From NCBI RefSeq assembly GCF_002846415.1, contig NZ_PJMX01000001.1, positions 7,688,001 to 7,752,000 on the forward strand: 64,000 nucleotides of DNA, read 5' to 3'. Positions 33,827-43,700 of this stretch are shown one piece after another. Each line of letters opens with the position of its first letter. The stretch's first letter is position 1. Both the position numbers and the translations under genes were made by a program. The notes beneath the pieces were generated by a model. It saw only the letters and a program-made list of their open reading frames with translations, searched no databases and was not told the origin of the DNA. The stretch is from Streptomyces sp. TLI_146 (GTDB lineage: Bacteria; Actinomycetota; Actinomycetes; Streptomycetales; Streptomycetaceae).

Positions 33827-33953
33827 TCACCTCCGCGCCGAGGGGGCTGTCACGGTGGAGGTGCGCAACAACGGGGGAGTGCCGGCTGGTCCACACCGGA
33901 AGTACGGGGGGCGGTGGACCGGCCGGCACTTGCGTGACCGCGCGGCATCCTCG

Positions 33954-35408
33954 TCATACCGAACGGCTCGGCGGCGCCGCGCCCCTGGACAGGTGCGCCG
34001 CCTCACCGTCCCACCAGCAGTCCCCCACCGCCGCCACCCCCGCCCGGATCGCCCGCTCGCCCACGTTGCCGAACCCCAGCACCAGCCGGGGCGGGGCCGT
34101 CGCGCCCGTCGAGCGGCACGGGCTCATGCCGTACAGGCCGACGGACCGCTCGCGCGCGGCGGCGATCACGGCGCCCTCCTCGGCCGCGCCGTCGAGGTGC
34201 GCGACCGCGTGGAAGCCCGCCGCGAGGCCGCTCACCTCGACCCCGGGCGCGTGCTCGGCGAGGGCGTCGAGCAGGGCGGTGCGACGCGCCGCGTACGTGG
34301 TGCGCATCCGGCGCAGATGCCGGTCGAAGCGGCCGGACTCGATCAGCCGCGCGAGGGCGAGCTGGTCCAGGGTGGGGGAGCCGCGGTCGCTCAGCCGCTT
34401 GTGCTCGACGATGTCCTCGGCGAGCGCGGGCGGGCAGAGCAGCCAGCCGATGCGCAGCGCGGGCGCCAGGGACTTGCTGACCGTGCCGATGGAGACCACC
34501 CGGTCCGCGGCGAGCCCCTGCACCGCCCCCACCGGCTCGCGGTCGTAGCGGAACTCCGCGTCGTAGTCGTCCTCGACGACATATGCGTCCCGGCGCACCG
34601 CCCAGGCGATGAGCTCGCGCCGCCGCCCGGGGGAGAGCACCACCCCGGTCGGCCACTGGTGGGCGGGGGTGAGCACCACCGCGCGGGCGTCCGTCGCGGC
34701 CAATGCCCGCACGTCGACGCCGTGGGCGTCGACCGGCACCGGGACCGCCGCGAGCCCGGCCGAGGCCGCCGCCGCGGACACCGTGGCGGGTGAACCCGGG
34801 TCCTCGTACGCCACGGTGCGCACCCCCGCGCGGGCGAGGGCCCGCAGCGTCAGGCCCAGGCCCTGCGCGTAGCCGGAGCAGACGACCATGCGCTCCGGGT
34901 CGGCCGCCGCGGCCCGCACCCGGCGCGCGTATCCGGCCAGCACCTCGCGCAGGACGGAACTGCCGCGCGGGTCCCCGTAGTCGAGCGCCGCCGTCGGCAT
35001 GGCGCGCCCGGCCTCCCGCAGCGCCCACAGCCAGTCGTCGAGGGGGAAGGTGCCCAGGTCGGGCACGCCCCAGCGGAAGTCGGCCAGCAGGCCGGGACCG
35101 GTCCCGGACGGCGGGGCGGGCGCCGGTGGGGTGTGCGCGCCGGCCGCGACCCGAGTCGCGGCGCCGACCCGGGTCACCAGGTATCCCTCGGCCTGGAGCT
35201 GGGCGTAGCACTCCTGCACCAGGCCCCGCGACACCCCGAGCCCCAGGGCGAGTTCACGCGAGGACGGCAGCCGCTCGCCGACCCGGAGCCGCCCCGAGCG
35301 GATCGCCTCGCGCACCTGCCGCTCCACCTGCGCGCGCAGTTGCTCGCCGCTCTCGCGGTCGAGCGAGAGCAGCAGACCGGGGGTGCGACCGGACCACTGG
35401 ACAGTCAT
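33954..35408 (-). CDS. MocR/PdxR-type GntR regulator with aminotransferase-like domain
   Basis: 484 residues. The GntR winged helix (LRVGERLPSSRELALGLGVS, RGLVQECYAQLQAEGYLVTR) occupies residues 15-85; a fold-type I aminotransferase-like domain follows with the PLP lysine Lys312 in GTVSKSLAPALRIGW, the Asp in VVEDDYDAEFRYD and SGYAQGLGLTLRAL. Such proteins sense pyridoxal phosphate or amino compounds; they seldom catalyse. The ATG is at 35408. It is divergent from an MFS exporter with 47 bases between, which is probably its target. Confidence 0.9.
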   Translation of the reverse strand: MTVQWSGRTPGLLLSLDRESGEQLRAQVERQVREAIRSGRLRVGERLPSSRELALGLGVSRGLVQECYAQLQAEGYLVTRVGAATRVAAGAHTPPAPAPPSGTGPGLLADFRWGVPDLGTFPLDDWLWALREAGRAMPTAALDYGDPRGSSVLREVLAGYARRVRAAAADPERMVVCSGYAQGLGLTLRALARAGVRTVAYEDPGSPATVSAAAASAGLAAVPVPVDAHGVDVRALAATDARAVVLTPAHQWPTGVVLSPGRRRELIAWAVRRDAYVVEDDYDAEFRYDREPVGAVQGLAADRVVSIGTVSKSLAPALRIGWLLCPPALAEDIVEHKRLSDRGSPTLDQLALARLIESGRFDRHLRRMRTTYAARRTALLDALAEHAPGVEVSGLAAGFHAVAHLDGAAEEGAVIAAARERSVGLYGMSPCRSTGATAPPRLVLGFGNVGERAIRAGVAAVGDCWWDGEAAHLSRGAAPPSRSV

Positions 35409-35421
35409 GGAATTGGAGCTT

Positions 35422-35435
35422 ACCGGTGCTCCGGT
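35422..35435. promoter_or_regulatory. Small palindrome between the MocR and MFS genes
   Basis: ACCGG-TGCT-CCGGT, 5-base arms, lies in the middle of the 47-base divergent region. MocR proteins often bind direct or inverted repeats here; this is only a candidate. Confidence 0.35.
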
Positions 35436-35455
35436 CGGCCCCTAGCGTCGCTCCC

Positions 35456-36649
35456 ATGACGACCTCCTCGCCCTCCCGCACACCGGCCGCCCCCACTCGA
35501 CCGCCGCTTCTGACCCGGGCGTTGGCCCTCCGCTTCGTCAGCATGGTCGGCGCCTCGGCCAGCCTCTTCCTGCTGCTGTCCGCCGTACCGCTGTACGCGC
35601 GCGAGTCCGGCGCGGGCGGTGACACGGCGGGCCTGGCCACCGGCGCGCTGATGCTGGCCACGGTGCTCGGCGAGCTGGGCGCGCCCCGGCTCGTCGCCCG
35701 CTTCGGCTACCGGGCGGCGCTGGCGGCGGGACTGTTCCTGCTGGGTGCGCCCGCCCTGGTGCTGACCGCCTCCGGGACCATGGCGTGGATCGTGGCGGTG
35801 TGCTTCCTGCGCGGCCTCGGTTTCGCGCTCACCCTGGTCGCCGGCGGTGCGCTGACCGCCTCGCTGATCCCGGCCGAGCGCCGGGGCGAGGGGCTCGCGC
35901 TGGTCGGTGTGGTGGGCGGGGTGCCGAACCTGGTGGCGCTGCCGCTGGGCGTCTGGCTCGGCGCGCACGTCGGATACGGGACGGTCTCGGTCATCGCCGG
36001 GGCCGTCGCGCTGGTCGCGATCGCGTCCGTACCGGGGCTGCCCGACCGGGAGTTGATGTGCGGCGAGTCGGTGGGCGTGCTCGCGGGGCTGCGCACCGGC
36101 GCCCTGGTCCGGCCCGGCACGGTCTTCGCCGCGACGGCCGTGGCGGCGGGCATCGTCGTCACCTTCGTCCCGCTCGCCGTTCCGTCGTCGATGGGCGCGG
36201 TGGCGACGGCGGCCCTGTTCGTGCAGCCCGCCGTGTCGACGGCGGGCCGCTGGTGGGCTGGCCGCCTCGGCGACCGGCACGGCGCCGCGCGGCTCGTCCT
36301 GCCCGGTCTGCTCCTGTCGGCCGCCGGGGTGCTGATGACCGCGCTGATCCGCACGCCCGTCGCCGTGCTGGGCGGGGTGGCCCTGTTCGGCGCGGGCTTC
36401 GGCATCGCCCAGAACGCCACCCTCACGCTGATGTACGCACGGGTCTCCACGGCGAGTTACGGCACGGTCAGCGCGCTGTGGAACCTGGCGTACGACGGCG
36501 GGATGGGCGTCGGCGCGGTGGGGTTCGGGGTGCTCGCCGACCGTACCGGCTACTCCTCGGCGTTCGTGCTCACCGCCGCGCTGATGCTGGTCGCGGCCGT
36601 CCCGGCGGTGCGTGACCGCCGTACCGACCCTGCTACGCGCCGCCCGTGA
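35456..36649 (+). CDS. MFS transporter, probable exporter controlled by MocR
   Basis: 397 residues with about 12 transmembrane helices (ALRFVSMVGASASLFLLLSA, GALMLATVLGELGAPRLV, GLGFALTLVAGGALTASLIP, ALFGAGFGIAQNATLTLMYA). ELGAPRLVARFGYRAAL fits motif A. The first residues are Pro/Ser/Thr-rich and cytoplasmic. The ATG at 35456 has no clear ribosome site, so translation may be leaderless or weak. It is divergent from the MocR gene, and its last 17 bases overlap the converging LysR gene (36633-36649). Substrate unknown; arabinose-efflux-like DHA1 type is most likely. Confidence 0.87.
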   Translation: MTTSSPSRTPAAPTRPPLLTRALALRFVSMVGASASLFLLLSAVPLYARESGAGGDTAGLATGALMLATVLGELGAPRLVARFGYRAALAAGLFLLGAPALVLTASGTMAWIVAVCFLRGLGFALTLVAGGALTASLIPAERRGEGLALVGVVGGVPNLVALPLGVWLGAHVGYGTVSVIAGAVALVAIASVPGLPDRELMCGESVGVLAGLRTGALVRPGTVFAATAVAAGIVVTFVPLAVPSSMGAVATAALFVQPAVSTAGRWWAGRLGDRHGAARLVLPGLLLSAAGVLMTALIRTPVAVLGGVALFGAGFGIAQNATLTLMYARVSTASYGTVSALWNLAYDGGMGVGAVGFGVLADRTGYSSAFVLTAALMLVAAVPAVRDRRTDPATRRP

Positions 36650-37526
36650 GGCTGTCCACGACCGTGCCCGCGAACTCCTGGGCGAGCGGGCCCAGCGCGT
36701 CCCACTGGCGCACCGCCCAGCCCGCCGCCAGCGGGGGCAGCATCGGCAGGGGCACGAAGCGCAGGGCGCCCTGGCCGGACGTGGTCCAGCCGGGCAGCGC
36801 CGGCACCACGGCGTGGCCGAGCCCGAGCTCGGCCAGCAGGATGGCGGTGTCCCAGTCGGTCACGCTGGTGGTCGACGCCAACGTGATGTCAAGACCGGCC
36901 AGTTGGACGTCCAGGTGGTGCCGGGACCTGGAGTTGGCGGGCAGCTGGATATGGCGGATCTCGACCAGGTCCGCCACCTCGATGCTGCTCTTTCGGGCCA
37001 GGGGGTCGTCCGCGTGGACGGCCAGGACCCAGGGCAGCTCGATGACCGGGCGCTGCTCGATGCCCCGCGCGGGGGTGCCGGTGGTGATCCAGGCGAGGTC
37101 GGACTCGCCCGCGGCGAGGGCGTTGAAGCAGCCCCGGCTGGAGTTCTCGGTACGGAACTCCAGCTTGACGTGGGGGTGGGCGCGCCGGAAGCGCACCACC
37201 GCGTCGGACATGAAGTGGCGCACGGTGGTGGCTCCGGTGGTGATCCGGACGGTCCCGCCGTCGCCCTCCCTCAGCTCGCGGAGCTGACGCAGCGCCAGTT
37301 CTATGTGGCCGATGCCCTGGGCCGCGGCCTGTTGCAGGATGCGCCCGGCCTGGGTGGGGGCGACGCCCCGGGGCCGCCGCTCCAGAAGGGGCAGGCCGAG
37401 CTCGGCCTCCAGGCGCTTGACGTGCTGGCTGACCGCCGACTGCGTACGGGACAGATCGCGTGCCACGGCGCTGAGATTGCCGCTCTCACAGGCGGCGACG
37501 AAGACACGGAGGTCGTCGAGAGTCAT
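36633..37526 (-). CDS. LysR-family regulator next to the molybdenum hydroxylase genes
   Basis: 297 residues. The LysR helix-turn-helix (LDDLRVFVAACESGNLSAVA, RDLSRTQSAVSQHVKRLEAE, LGLPLLERRPRGVAPTQAG) is followed by the two-lobe inducer domain (GTVRITTGATTVRHFMSDAV, DLAWITTGTPARGIEQ, LLAELGLGHAVVPALPGW). The ATG at 37526 is preferred to a TTG three codons upstream. Divergent from the oxidoreductase operon, separated by 290 bases; LysR regulators usually activate the divergent neighbour with a small inducer. Its 3' end overlaps the converging MFS gene by 17 bases. Confidence 0.9.
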   Translation of the reverse strand: MTLDDLRVFVAACESGNLSAVARDLSRTQSAVSQHVKRLEAELGLPLLERRPRGVAPTQAGRILQQAAAQGIGHIELALRQLRELREGDGGTVRITTGATTVRHFMSDAVVRFRRAHPHVKLEFRTENSSRGCFNALAAGESDLAWITTGTPARGIEQRPVIELPWVLAVHADDPLARKSSIEVADLVEIRHIQLPANSRSRHHLDVQLAGLDITLASTTSVTDWDTAILLAELGLGHAVVPALPGWTTSGQGALRFVPLPMLPPLAAGWAVRQWDALGPLAQEFAGTVVDSLTGGA

Positions 37527-37723
37527 GAACCCCAAGGTATTGCTTGGATCTTTGAAAGAAAACCAGAGGATTGACTTGGGTAGGCGTCGTCACAAGGATT
37601 TGTGTCCGGGGCGGCAACCCGTCCGTGGGCGCCGCCGGGGATCCGGACCCGGGCGGCGTGGTCCACGGCGGGTGCCGACCCCTCCGCTGTCCCGAGTGAA
37701 CTGACGGCCCACCAGATCACGTC

Positions 37724-37750
37724 ACACCAGGCCTGTTTCACGCCTGGTGT
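37724..37750 (+). promoter_or_regulatory. Inverted repeat in front of the molybdenum hydroxylase operon
   Basis: ACACCAGGC (37724-37732) and GCCTGGTGT (37742-37750) are perfect 9-base arms around nine bases, ending 65 bases before the start codon. It may be the LysR site or another operator. An AT-rich TTGGATCTTTGAAAG segment near 37545-37559 adjoins the LysR start. Confidence 0.5.
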
Positions 37751-37815
37751 TACTCATGAGAAATGTGTGACCCTCTGACACGGCGCAGACGGCGCAGGTG
37801 ACGAAGGGACAGTCG

Positions 37816-40152
37816 ATGGCAGGCTCGGGTCGTCCGGAGCAGCAGGACGGGGCCGTCGCCCCCGAGCCGGGACGGCGGCGGTTCCTGGGATATGTGCTCG
37901 CGGCCTCGACGCTGACGGTGGCCGCGCAGCTCGGCGAGGCGGTGGTCGCACCCGCCCGGGCCGAGGCGGCGATCCCTTCGCTGCCCGGTCCGTCCGAGAT
38001 CTACGACCTCAACGACATGCTCACGGACGCCGCCCTGGCGACGTCCGGCCTGATCACGATCGAGGTCCACGACGACGGCACGGCCTCCTTCGTGCTGCCG
38101 CGCGCCGAGGTGGGCCAGGGTGTCACCACGTCCTCCGCGATGCTGATCGCGGAGGAGCTGGACCTGCCGCTCGACCGGGTCCGGGTGAGTCTGGCCGACG
38201 CCCGGCCGGAGCTGGTCTTCAACCAGATGACCGGTGCGTCGAACACCACCATCTCCACCTACACCCCGATCCGGGTGGCCGCCGCGACCGCCCGGGCGCG
38301 GCTCGTGGAGGCGGCCGCCGCCGAGTTCGGCGAGGCCGCCTCGACGCTGACCACCCGGGCCGGGGTCGTCACCTCCCCGCGCGGGAGGAGCGCCACGTAC
38401 GGCGAACTGGCGGTGAAGGCCGCGAGCCGCGCCACCGTCCGCATCCCGGTCACGCTGAAGAAGCCCGCGCAGTTCGGCGTCATCGGCACCCCGCGCAGCC
38501 GCATCGACGCGCTCGCCGCGGTCACCGGGCGCAAGCAGTTCGCCATGGACGTCAGCGTGCCGGGCGCGCTGCCCACGATGGTGTGCCGCCCGCCGACGAT
38601 CAACGGGACGGTACGGTCGGTGGAGAACCGGGCGGACGTCCTCGCGATGCCCGGCGTCACCGACGTCGTCACCGTTCCGACCGGAGTCGCCGTGCGCGGG
38701 CGGACGTTCGGCCAGTGCATCGACGCCGTACGGGCGCTGCGTGTGTCCTGGGGGCCCGGCACCGAGGAGGGCGCGTCCGACGCCACCGTCCTCAAGGAGC
38801 TGCGCGCGGCCGAACTGCCGCTGGTGGTCCCGGCCCTCGACCCCCTGGTCCACTCCGTGGACGCGCGGTTCACCTTCCACTTCGCCAGCAACAGCGCCCT
38901 GGAACCCAACTGCGCGGTGGCGGACGTCAGAAGCGACCGCGCCGAGATCTGGGCGTCGCTGAAGACCCCGATCACCGCGCAGGAGACCATCGCGCTCAAG
39001 CTCGGCCTGCCGCTGTCCGCCGTCAAGGTGCACGTCACCGAGGGCGGCGGTTCCTTCGGCCGCAAGCTGTTCTTCGACGCGGCACTGGAGGCGGCCCAGA
39101 TATCGAAGGCGATGGGCAAGCCCGTCAAACTGATGTGGCACCGCACGGACGACTTCCGCCAGGGCCGCACCCACCCGATGTCCACCTCCCGGGTCCGGGC
39201 TACGTACGCACTGGGCGAGGTCCTCTCGTACGAGCAGCGGCACACCTCGGTGGCCACCGACTTCGGGCACGGGCTCGGCGAGATCATCACGTCCATGGCG
39301 GCCAAGCTGCCCGTCGGCGATCTCGCCTTCTCGGAGACGATCTTCGAGCTCACCACGCAGAGTCCCTACCACTTCGGCGTCACCACCCAGCTGCTCAGCG
39401 AGGTCGACAAGGGCTTCAACACCGGCAGCATGCGCAACATCTACTCGCCCAACGTGCGCTGCGCCCAGGAACTCGTCGTCGACCAGCTGGCGGCCAGGAT
39501 GGGCAAGGACGCCTACCGGTTCCGCCGCCAGTTCCTCAAGGCGGACCGCGCCAGGGCCGTCCTGGACAAGGTCGCGGAGGTGGGCGAGTGGGGCCGGAGC
39601 ATGCCCTCGGGCACCGCGCAGGGCATCGCCCTCCACCCCGAATACCACGGGTTCGTCGCCGTCCTCGCCGAGATCGACTGCCGCCCGGAGACGACCGGGC
39701 GCCAGATCCCCGACGCGTACACCGGTCCGAGGGTCACCCGGGTCGTGTGCGCCGTCGACGTGGGCCTGGCCGTCAACCCGCGCGGCCTGGAGGCCCAGAT
39801 GATGGGCGGCATCATGGACGGCATCGCCATCACGCTCAGCTCCGGCCTCCATCTGAAGGACGGGCACTTCCTCGAAGGCAGCTGGGACAACTACTTCTAC
39901 ACCCGGCAGTGGAACACCCCGCCCGAGCTGGAGATCATCGTGATGCCGCCCACCGGCGACAAGCCGGGCGGCGCGGGGGAACTGGCCGTGGCGGGCGCGA
40001 TGGCGGCGGTCGCCTGCGCCTACGGCCGGGCCACCGGCACCATGCCCACCACCTTCCCCCTCAACCACGACGGCCCGCTCGGCTTCGAACCCCTGCCGAC
40101 CGTCCCCCCGATCCCCGCGTCCCCCACCGACGGCCTCAGCCGCGCCTACTAG
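37816..40152 (+). CDS. Molybdopterin-binding large subunit of a two-component hydroxylase, Tat-exported
   Basis: 778 residues of the xanthine dehydrogenase superfamily, closest in layout to isoquinoline 1-oxidoreductase beta subunit (IorB). A twin-arginine signal (GRRRFLGYVLAASTLTVAAQ) shows export of the folded cofactor-loaded enzyme. Visible motifs: RAEVGQGVTTSSAMLIAEEL, ALEPNCAVADV, GGGSFGRKLFFDAALEAAQ (pterin loop) and GDKPGGAGELAVAGAMAAVA near the C-terminus with the catalytic Glu. The ATG at 37816 follows AAGGGA. It is paired with the iron-sulfur subunit nine bases downstream. No FAD subunit is encoded, so electrons go to a quinone or cytochrome rather than NAD (inference). Substrate unknown, probably an N-heteroaromatic or aldehyde. 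Confidence 0.9.
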   Translation: MAGSGRPEQQDGAVAPEPGRRRFLGYVLAASTLTVAAQLGEAVVAPARAEAAIPSLPGPSEIYDLNDMLTDAALATSGLITIEVHDDGTASFVLPRAEVGQGVTTSSAMLIAEELDLPLDRVRVSLADARPELVFNQMTGASNTTISTYTPIRVAAATARARLVEAAAAEFGEAASTLTTRAGVVTSPRGRSATYGELAVKAASRATVRIPVTLKKPAQFGVIGTPRSRIDALAAVTGRKQFAMDVSVPGALPTMVCRPPTINGTVRSVENRADVLAMPGVTDVVTVPTGVAVRGRTFGQCIDAVRALRVSWGPGTEEGASDATVLKELRAAELPLVVPALDPLVHSVDARFTFHFASNSALEPNCAVADVRSDRAEIWASLKTPITAQETIALKLGLPLSAVKVHVTEGGGSFGRKLFFDAALEAAQISKAMGKPVKLMWHRTDDFRQGRTHPMSTSRVRATYALGEVLSYEQRHTSVATDFGHGLGEIITSMAAKLPVGDLAFSETIFELTTQSPYHFGVTTQLLSEVDKGFNTGSMRNIYSPNVRCAQELVVDQLAARMGKDAYRFRRQFLKADRARAVLDKVAEVGEWGRSMPSGTAQGIALHPEYHGFVAVLAEIDCRPETTGRQIPDAYTGPRVTRVVCAVDVGLAVNPRGLEAQMMGGIMDGIAITLSSGLHLKDGHFLEGSWDNYFYTRQWNTPPELEIIVMPPTGDKPGGAGELAVAGAMAAVACAYGRATGTMPTTFPLNHDGPLGFEPLPTVPPIPASPTDGLSRAY

Positions 40153-40160
40153 GAGCATCC

Positions 40161-40637
40161 GTGCCTCAGCACACCTTCATCCTCAACGGCAAGCCGGTGT
40201 CGGTGGACGTCGAGGACGACGTCCGGCTGCTCTGGGTGCTGCGCGACGTCCTCGGCGTGACCGGGCCGAAGTACGGCTGCGGCCTCGGCGTCTGCCAGGC
40301 CTGCACCAGCCACATCAACGGCAAGGCGTTCAACCCCTGTTCGGTGCGGGTCAAGGACGTCCGGCCGACCGACGAGGTCACCACCATCGAGGGCCTGCCC
40401 GCCACCGTCGGCAAGGACCTGCACCCCATGCAGGAGGCCTGGCTGGAGTACGACGTGGCCCAGTGCGGCTACTGCCAGCCCGGCCAGATCATGGCCGCCG
40501 TCGCCAAGGTCCACCAGGCCCGCGCCGCCGGCCACGAGATGGGCGACGCGGACTTCGACGAGATCCGCAACATCTGCCGCTGCGGTACGTACCACCGTAT
40601 CCGCGAGGCCATCAGGGCGGGTGCGAAGAACTTCTGA
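40161..40637 (+). CDS. [2Fe-2S] subunit of the molybdenum hydroxylase
   Basis: 158 residues with both iron-sulfur sites of the family: plant-type cluster Cys40, Cys45, Cys48 and Cys60 (YGCGLGVCQACTSHI) and the helical-domain cluster Cys102, Cys105, Cys139 and Cys141 (QCGYCQPGQI, NICRCGTYHRI). It carries electrons from the molybdenum site. The GTG at 40161 follows AGGAG that overlaps the preceding stop codon, so translation is coupled. No own signal peptide: it would be co-exported with the large subunit by the Tat system. Confidence 0.93.
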   Translation: MPQHTFILNGKPVSVDVEDDVRLLWVLRDVLGVTGPKYGCGLGVCQACTSHINGKAFNPCSVRVKDVRPTDEVTTIEGLPATVGKDLHPMQEAWLEYDVAQCGYCQPGQIMAAVAKVHQARAAGHEMGDADFDEIRNICRCGTYHRIREAIRAGAKNF

Positions 40638-40737
40638 GGCGCGGCGCGGCGCGAGAGCTCTGACATGTTCAGCGCAGGTGGGCGCTACGATCAGCGCCAC
40701 GAGGGCCCGGCCAGGCCCGGAATGCGCGGGAGAACAC

Positions 40738-43700
40738 GTGAAGTTCGGGCTGCTCGGTCCGCTGTCCGTCCAGGACGACCAGGGAGTCGAGCGGACACCC
40801 GCGTCGCCCAAGGGGCGGGCCCTGCTGACCGCACTGCTGCTCACGCCGGGCCGTGCGGTCTCGCCGGCCCGGCTGGAGAACGCGCTGTGGGGCGAGCACC
40901 CGCCGGCCACCGCCCGCGCCTCGCTCCACAACCACCTGCTGCGGCTGCGCCGTTCGCTGGGCGAGGAGACCCGGATCCGGGCGGTGCCCGGCGGGATGCT
41001 CCTGGACGTCGAGGACGGCGAGCTGGACACCAGCGTCTTCACCGAGCGCCTCGACGCGGCCCGCGCCGCGCGCTCCAAGGAGGACTGGGACGCCGTCGTA
41101 CGGGAGGCGGACGCCGCGCTCGCGCTGTGGCGCGGCACCCCGCTCGACGAGTTCCCCGAGCTCGCCGAGGACGAGGGGGCCCGGATCAGGCAGTGGCAGG
41201 AGGCCCGGACGCAGGTCCTGGAGTGGCGCTGCGACGCGGAGCTGCGGCGCGGCCGCCACGAGGGACTGCTGCCCGAACTGTCCCGTCTGGTGGTCGAGTT
41301 CCCGCTGCGCGAGGCCTTCCACGTACAGCTCATGCGGGTGCTGCACCGCAGCGGACGGCGGGCCGAGGCGCTGGCCGCCTACCACCGGCTGCGCCGCACC
41401 CTGATCGACGAGATGGGCGTCGAGCCGGGCCCCGACGCGGCCGCCGCCTACCAGGACATCCTGGTGGACGACGCCCCGGCGCCGACCGGGGCCCCGCAGG
41501 CCGACGCCGTACCGACGTCCCTGCCCCGCGACGTCGCCGCCTTCACCGGCCGCGAGCGCGAGGTCGAGGACCTGGTCGCGGCGGTACGCGCCGGAACCGC
41601 CGGGGGCGTGGTCGGGATCCACGCCGTCGACGGCATGCCGGGAGTGGGCAAGACCGCGTTCGCCGTCCACGTCGCCCACCGCCTCGCGGCCGACTTCCCT
41701 GACGGCAGCCTGTTCCTGTCGCTGCACGCGCACACGCACGGAACGCCGCCCGTCGACCTCGGCACCGCGCTGACCAGCCTGCTGCTCGCCCTGGGGACCC
41801 CTCCCCAGCGCATCCCGGCCGACCTGTCCGCGCGCGCCGGACTGTGGCGCGCCACGCTCGCGGGAGGGCGCTACCTCGTCCTCCTCGACGACGCCAGCGG
41901 CAGCGCACAGGTAGAGCCGCTGCTGCCGGGGACGCCCGGGTCGCTGGTCCTGATCACCAGCAGGCGGCGGCTGGTCGCGCTCGCGGACGCGGTGCCGGTC
42001 ACCCTGGACGTCCTGCCCGAGGACCGGGCCGTACGGCTCCTCGTGGCCACGGCCGGGCGCGCGGACCTGACGGCCGAGAGCCCCGGCTGCGCCGAACTGG
42101 CCCGGCTCTGCGGACACCTGCCGCTCGCCCTGCACCTCACCGCCGCGCGGCTGCGCCACCACCGCGCGTGGAGCGCCGAGGACGTGATCGCCGACCTGGC
42201 CGCCGCGAGCGGCCGCCTCACGGCGCTCAGCTCCGAGAACGTCTCCGTACGGGCCGCCTTCGAGCTCTCCTGCCGCGACCTCTCCCCGGACCAGCTACTC
42301 CTCTTCCGCCGCCTCGGACGGCAGCCGGGGCTCGACTTCGACGCGTACGCGGTCGCCGCGCTCCACGGCACGGACCTGCCGACGGCCCGCCGCCTCCTGG
42401 AGGAGCTGGAGGACCACCACCTCGTCGAGGAACCGTCGCGCGGCCGCTACCGGATGCACGACCTGGTACGTGACTACGCGCGCGCCCTCACCGACGCCGA
42501 TCACGACACCGGATGCCGCGCCGACGCGGAGCGGGCCGTGGCACGCCAGCTGGGCTACTACCTGCACGCGGCCCTCGCCGCCAGCCGCTCCTTCGCCCGC
42601 TACGACACCCCGGCCCTCCTTCCCCGCACTCCCGCCCCGGCGGCCCTGCCACCGGTCGCTGACGAGGAGCGGGCGCTCGCCTGGATGCGGGCCGAACACG
42701 CCAATCTGAGCGCGGCGGTCGCCCACGCGGCCCGCCACGGCCACGGCGAGCACGCCGTGCACCTCCCGGCCGCCATGGCGGAGTTCATGCGCACCCAGGG
42801 CTACTGGGGCGACGCCCTCGTGCTGCACCGGACGGCCCTCGGCGCGGCCCTCCTGACCGAGGACCCGCTCGGCCGTGCCGTCGCGCTGCGCAACACCGCG
42901 GTCATCGAGACGCTCCAGGCGGAGTTCGCCCAGGCCGAGAGCGACCTGCTGGCCGCCCTCGACCTCTTCCGCGGCCTGCGCGACCGGGGCCGTGAGGCCA
43001 TCGCGCTCCACGACCTCTCCTCCGTCCTGCGCCGCACCGGACGCTACGAGGAGGCGGAGAGCTCCCTGCGCCACTGCCTGCGCCTGTTCGGGGAGGTCCG
43101 GGACGCGCGCGGCCAGGCCCAGGTGCTCATCGAGCTGGGCCACGTCCAGCAGCTCACCGGACGCTTCACGGAGGCGGCCGACAGCATGGGACGCGCACTC
43201 GAACTGCACCGCGCCCTCGACAATCGCCTAGGCCAGGCCAACGCGCTCACCGCGCTCGGCGACGTACGCAAGTCGACCGGCGCGTACGCGGAGGCCGTCT
43301 CCTGCCACCGCCGGGCCCTGGCGCTCTTCCGGGACCTGGGCAACGAACTGGGCGAGGCGAACGTGCTGAGCGACCTCGGTGACGTCCTGCGCCTGACCGG
43401 GGCGTACGAAGAGGCGCTGGAGAGCGTCGGGCGGGCGTCGCGCCTCTACCGCAGCCTCGGCGCCCGCCTGGGCGCGGCCAACGCGCTCGCGCACCTGGGC
43501 AGGATCAAACAGCGCACGGGCCGCCTGACGGAGGCGGAGAAGGACCTCCAGGAGGCGCTCGACACCGTCCGCTCCCTCAACAGCCGCATGGGGCAGGCCT
43601 ATGTGCTGATGTATCTGGCCGAGGGCCGGATCCTGAGCGGCTGCCACACCTATGCCCTGGAGAACGCCACCGCGAGCGTGGAGCTGTGCCGTGAGCTCGG

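Noticed and set aside
40621-40737. N-terminal extension of the SARP-type regulator back to 40621
   Set aside because: The 39 extra residues overlap the iron-sulfur subunit gene and have no homology; GTG 40738 has the ribosome site and begins the winged helix.
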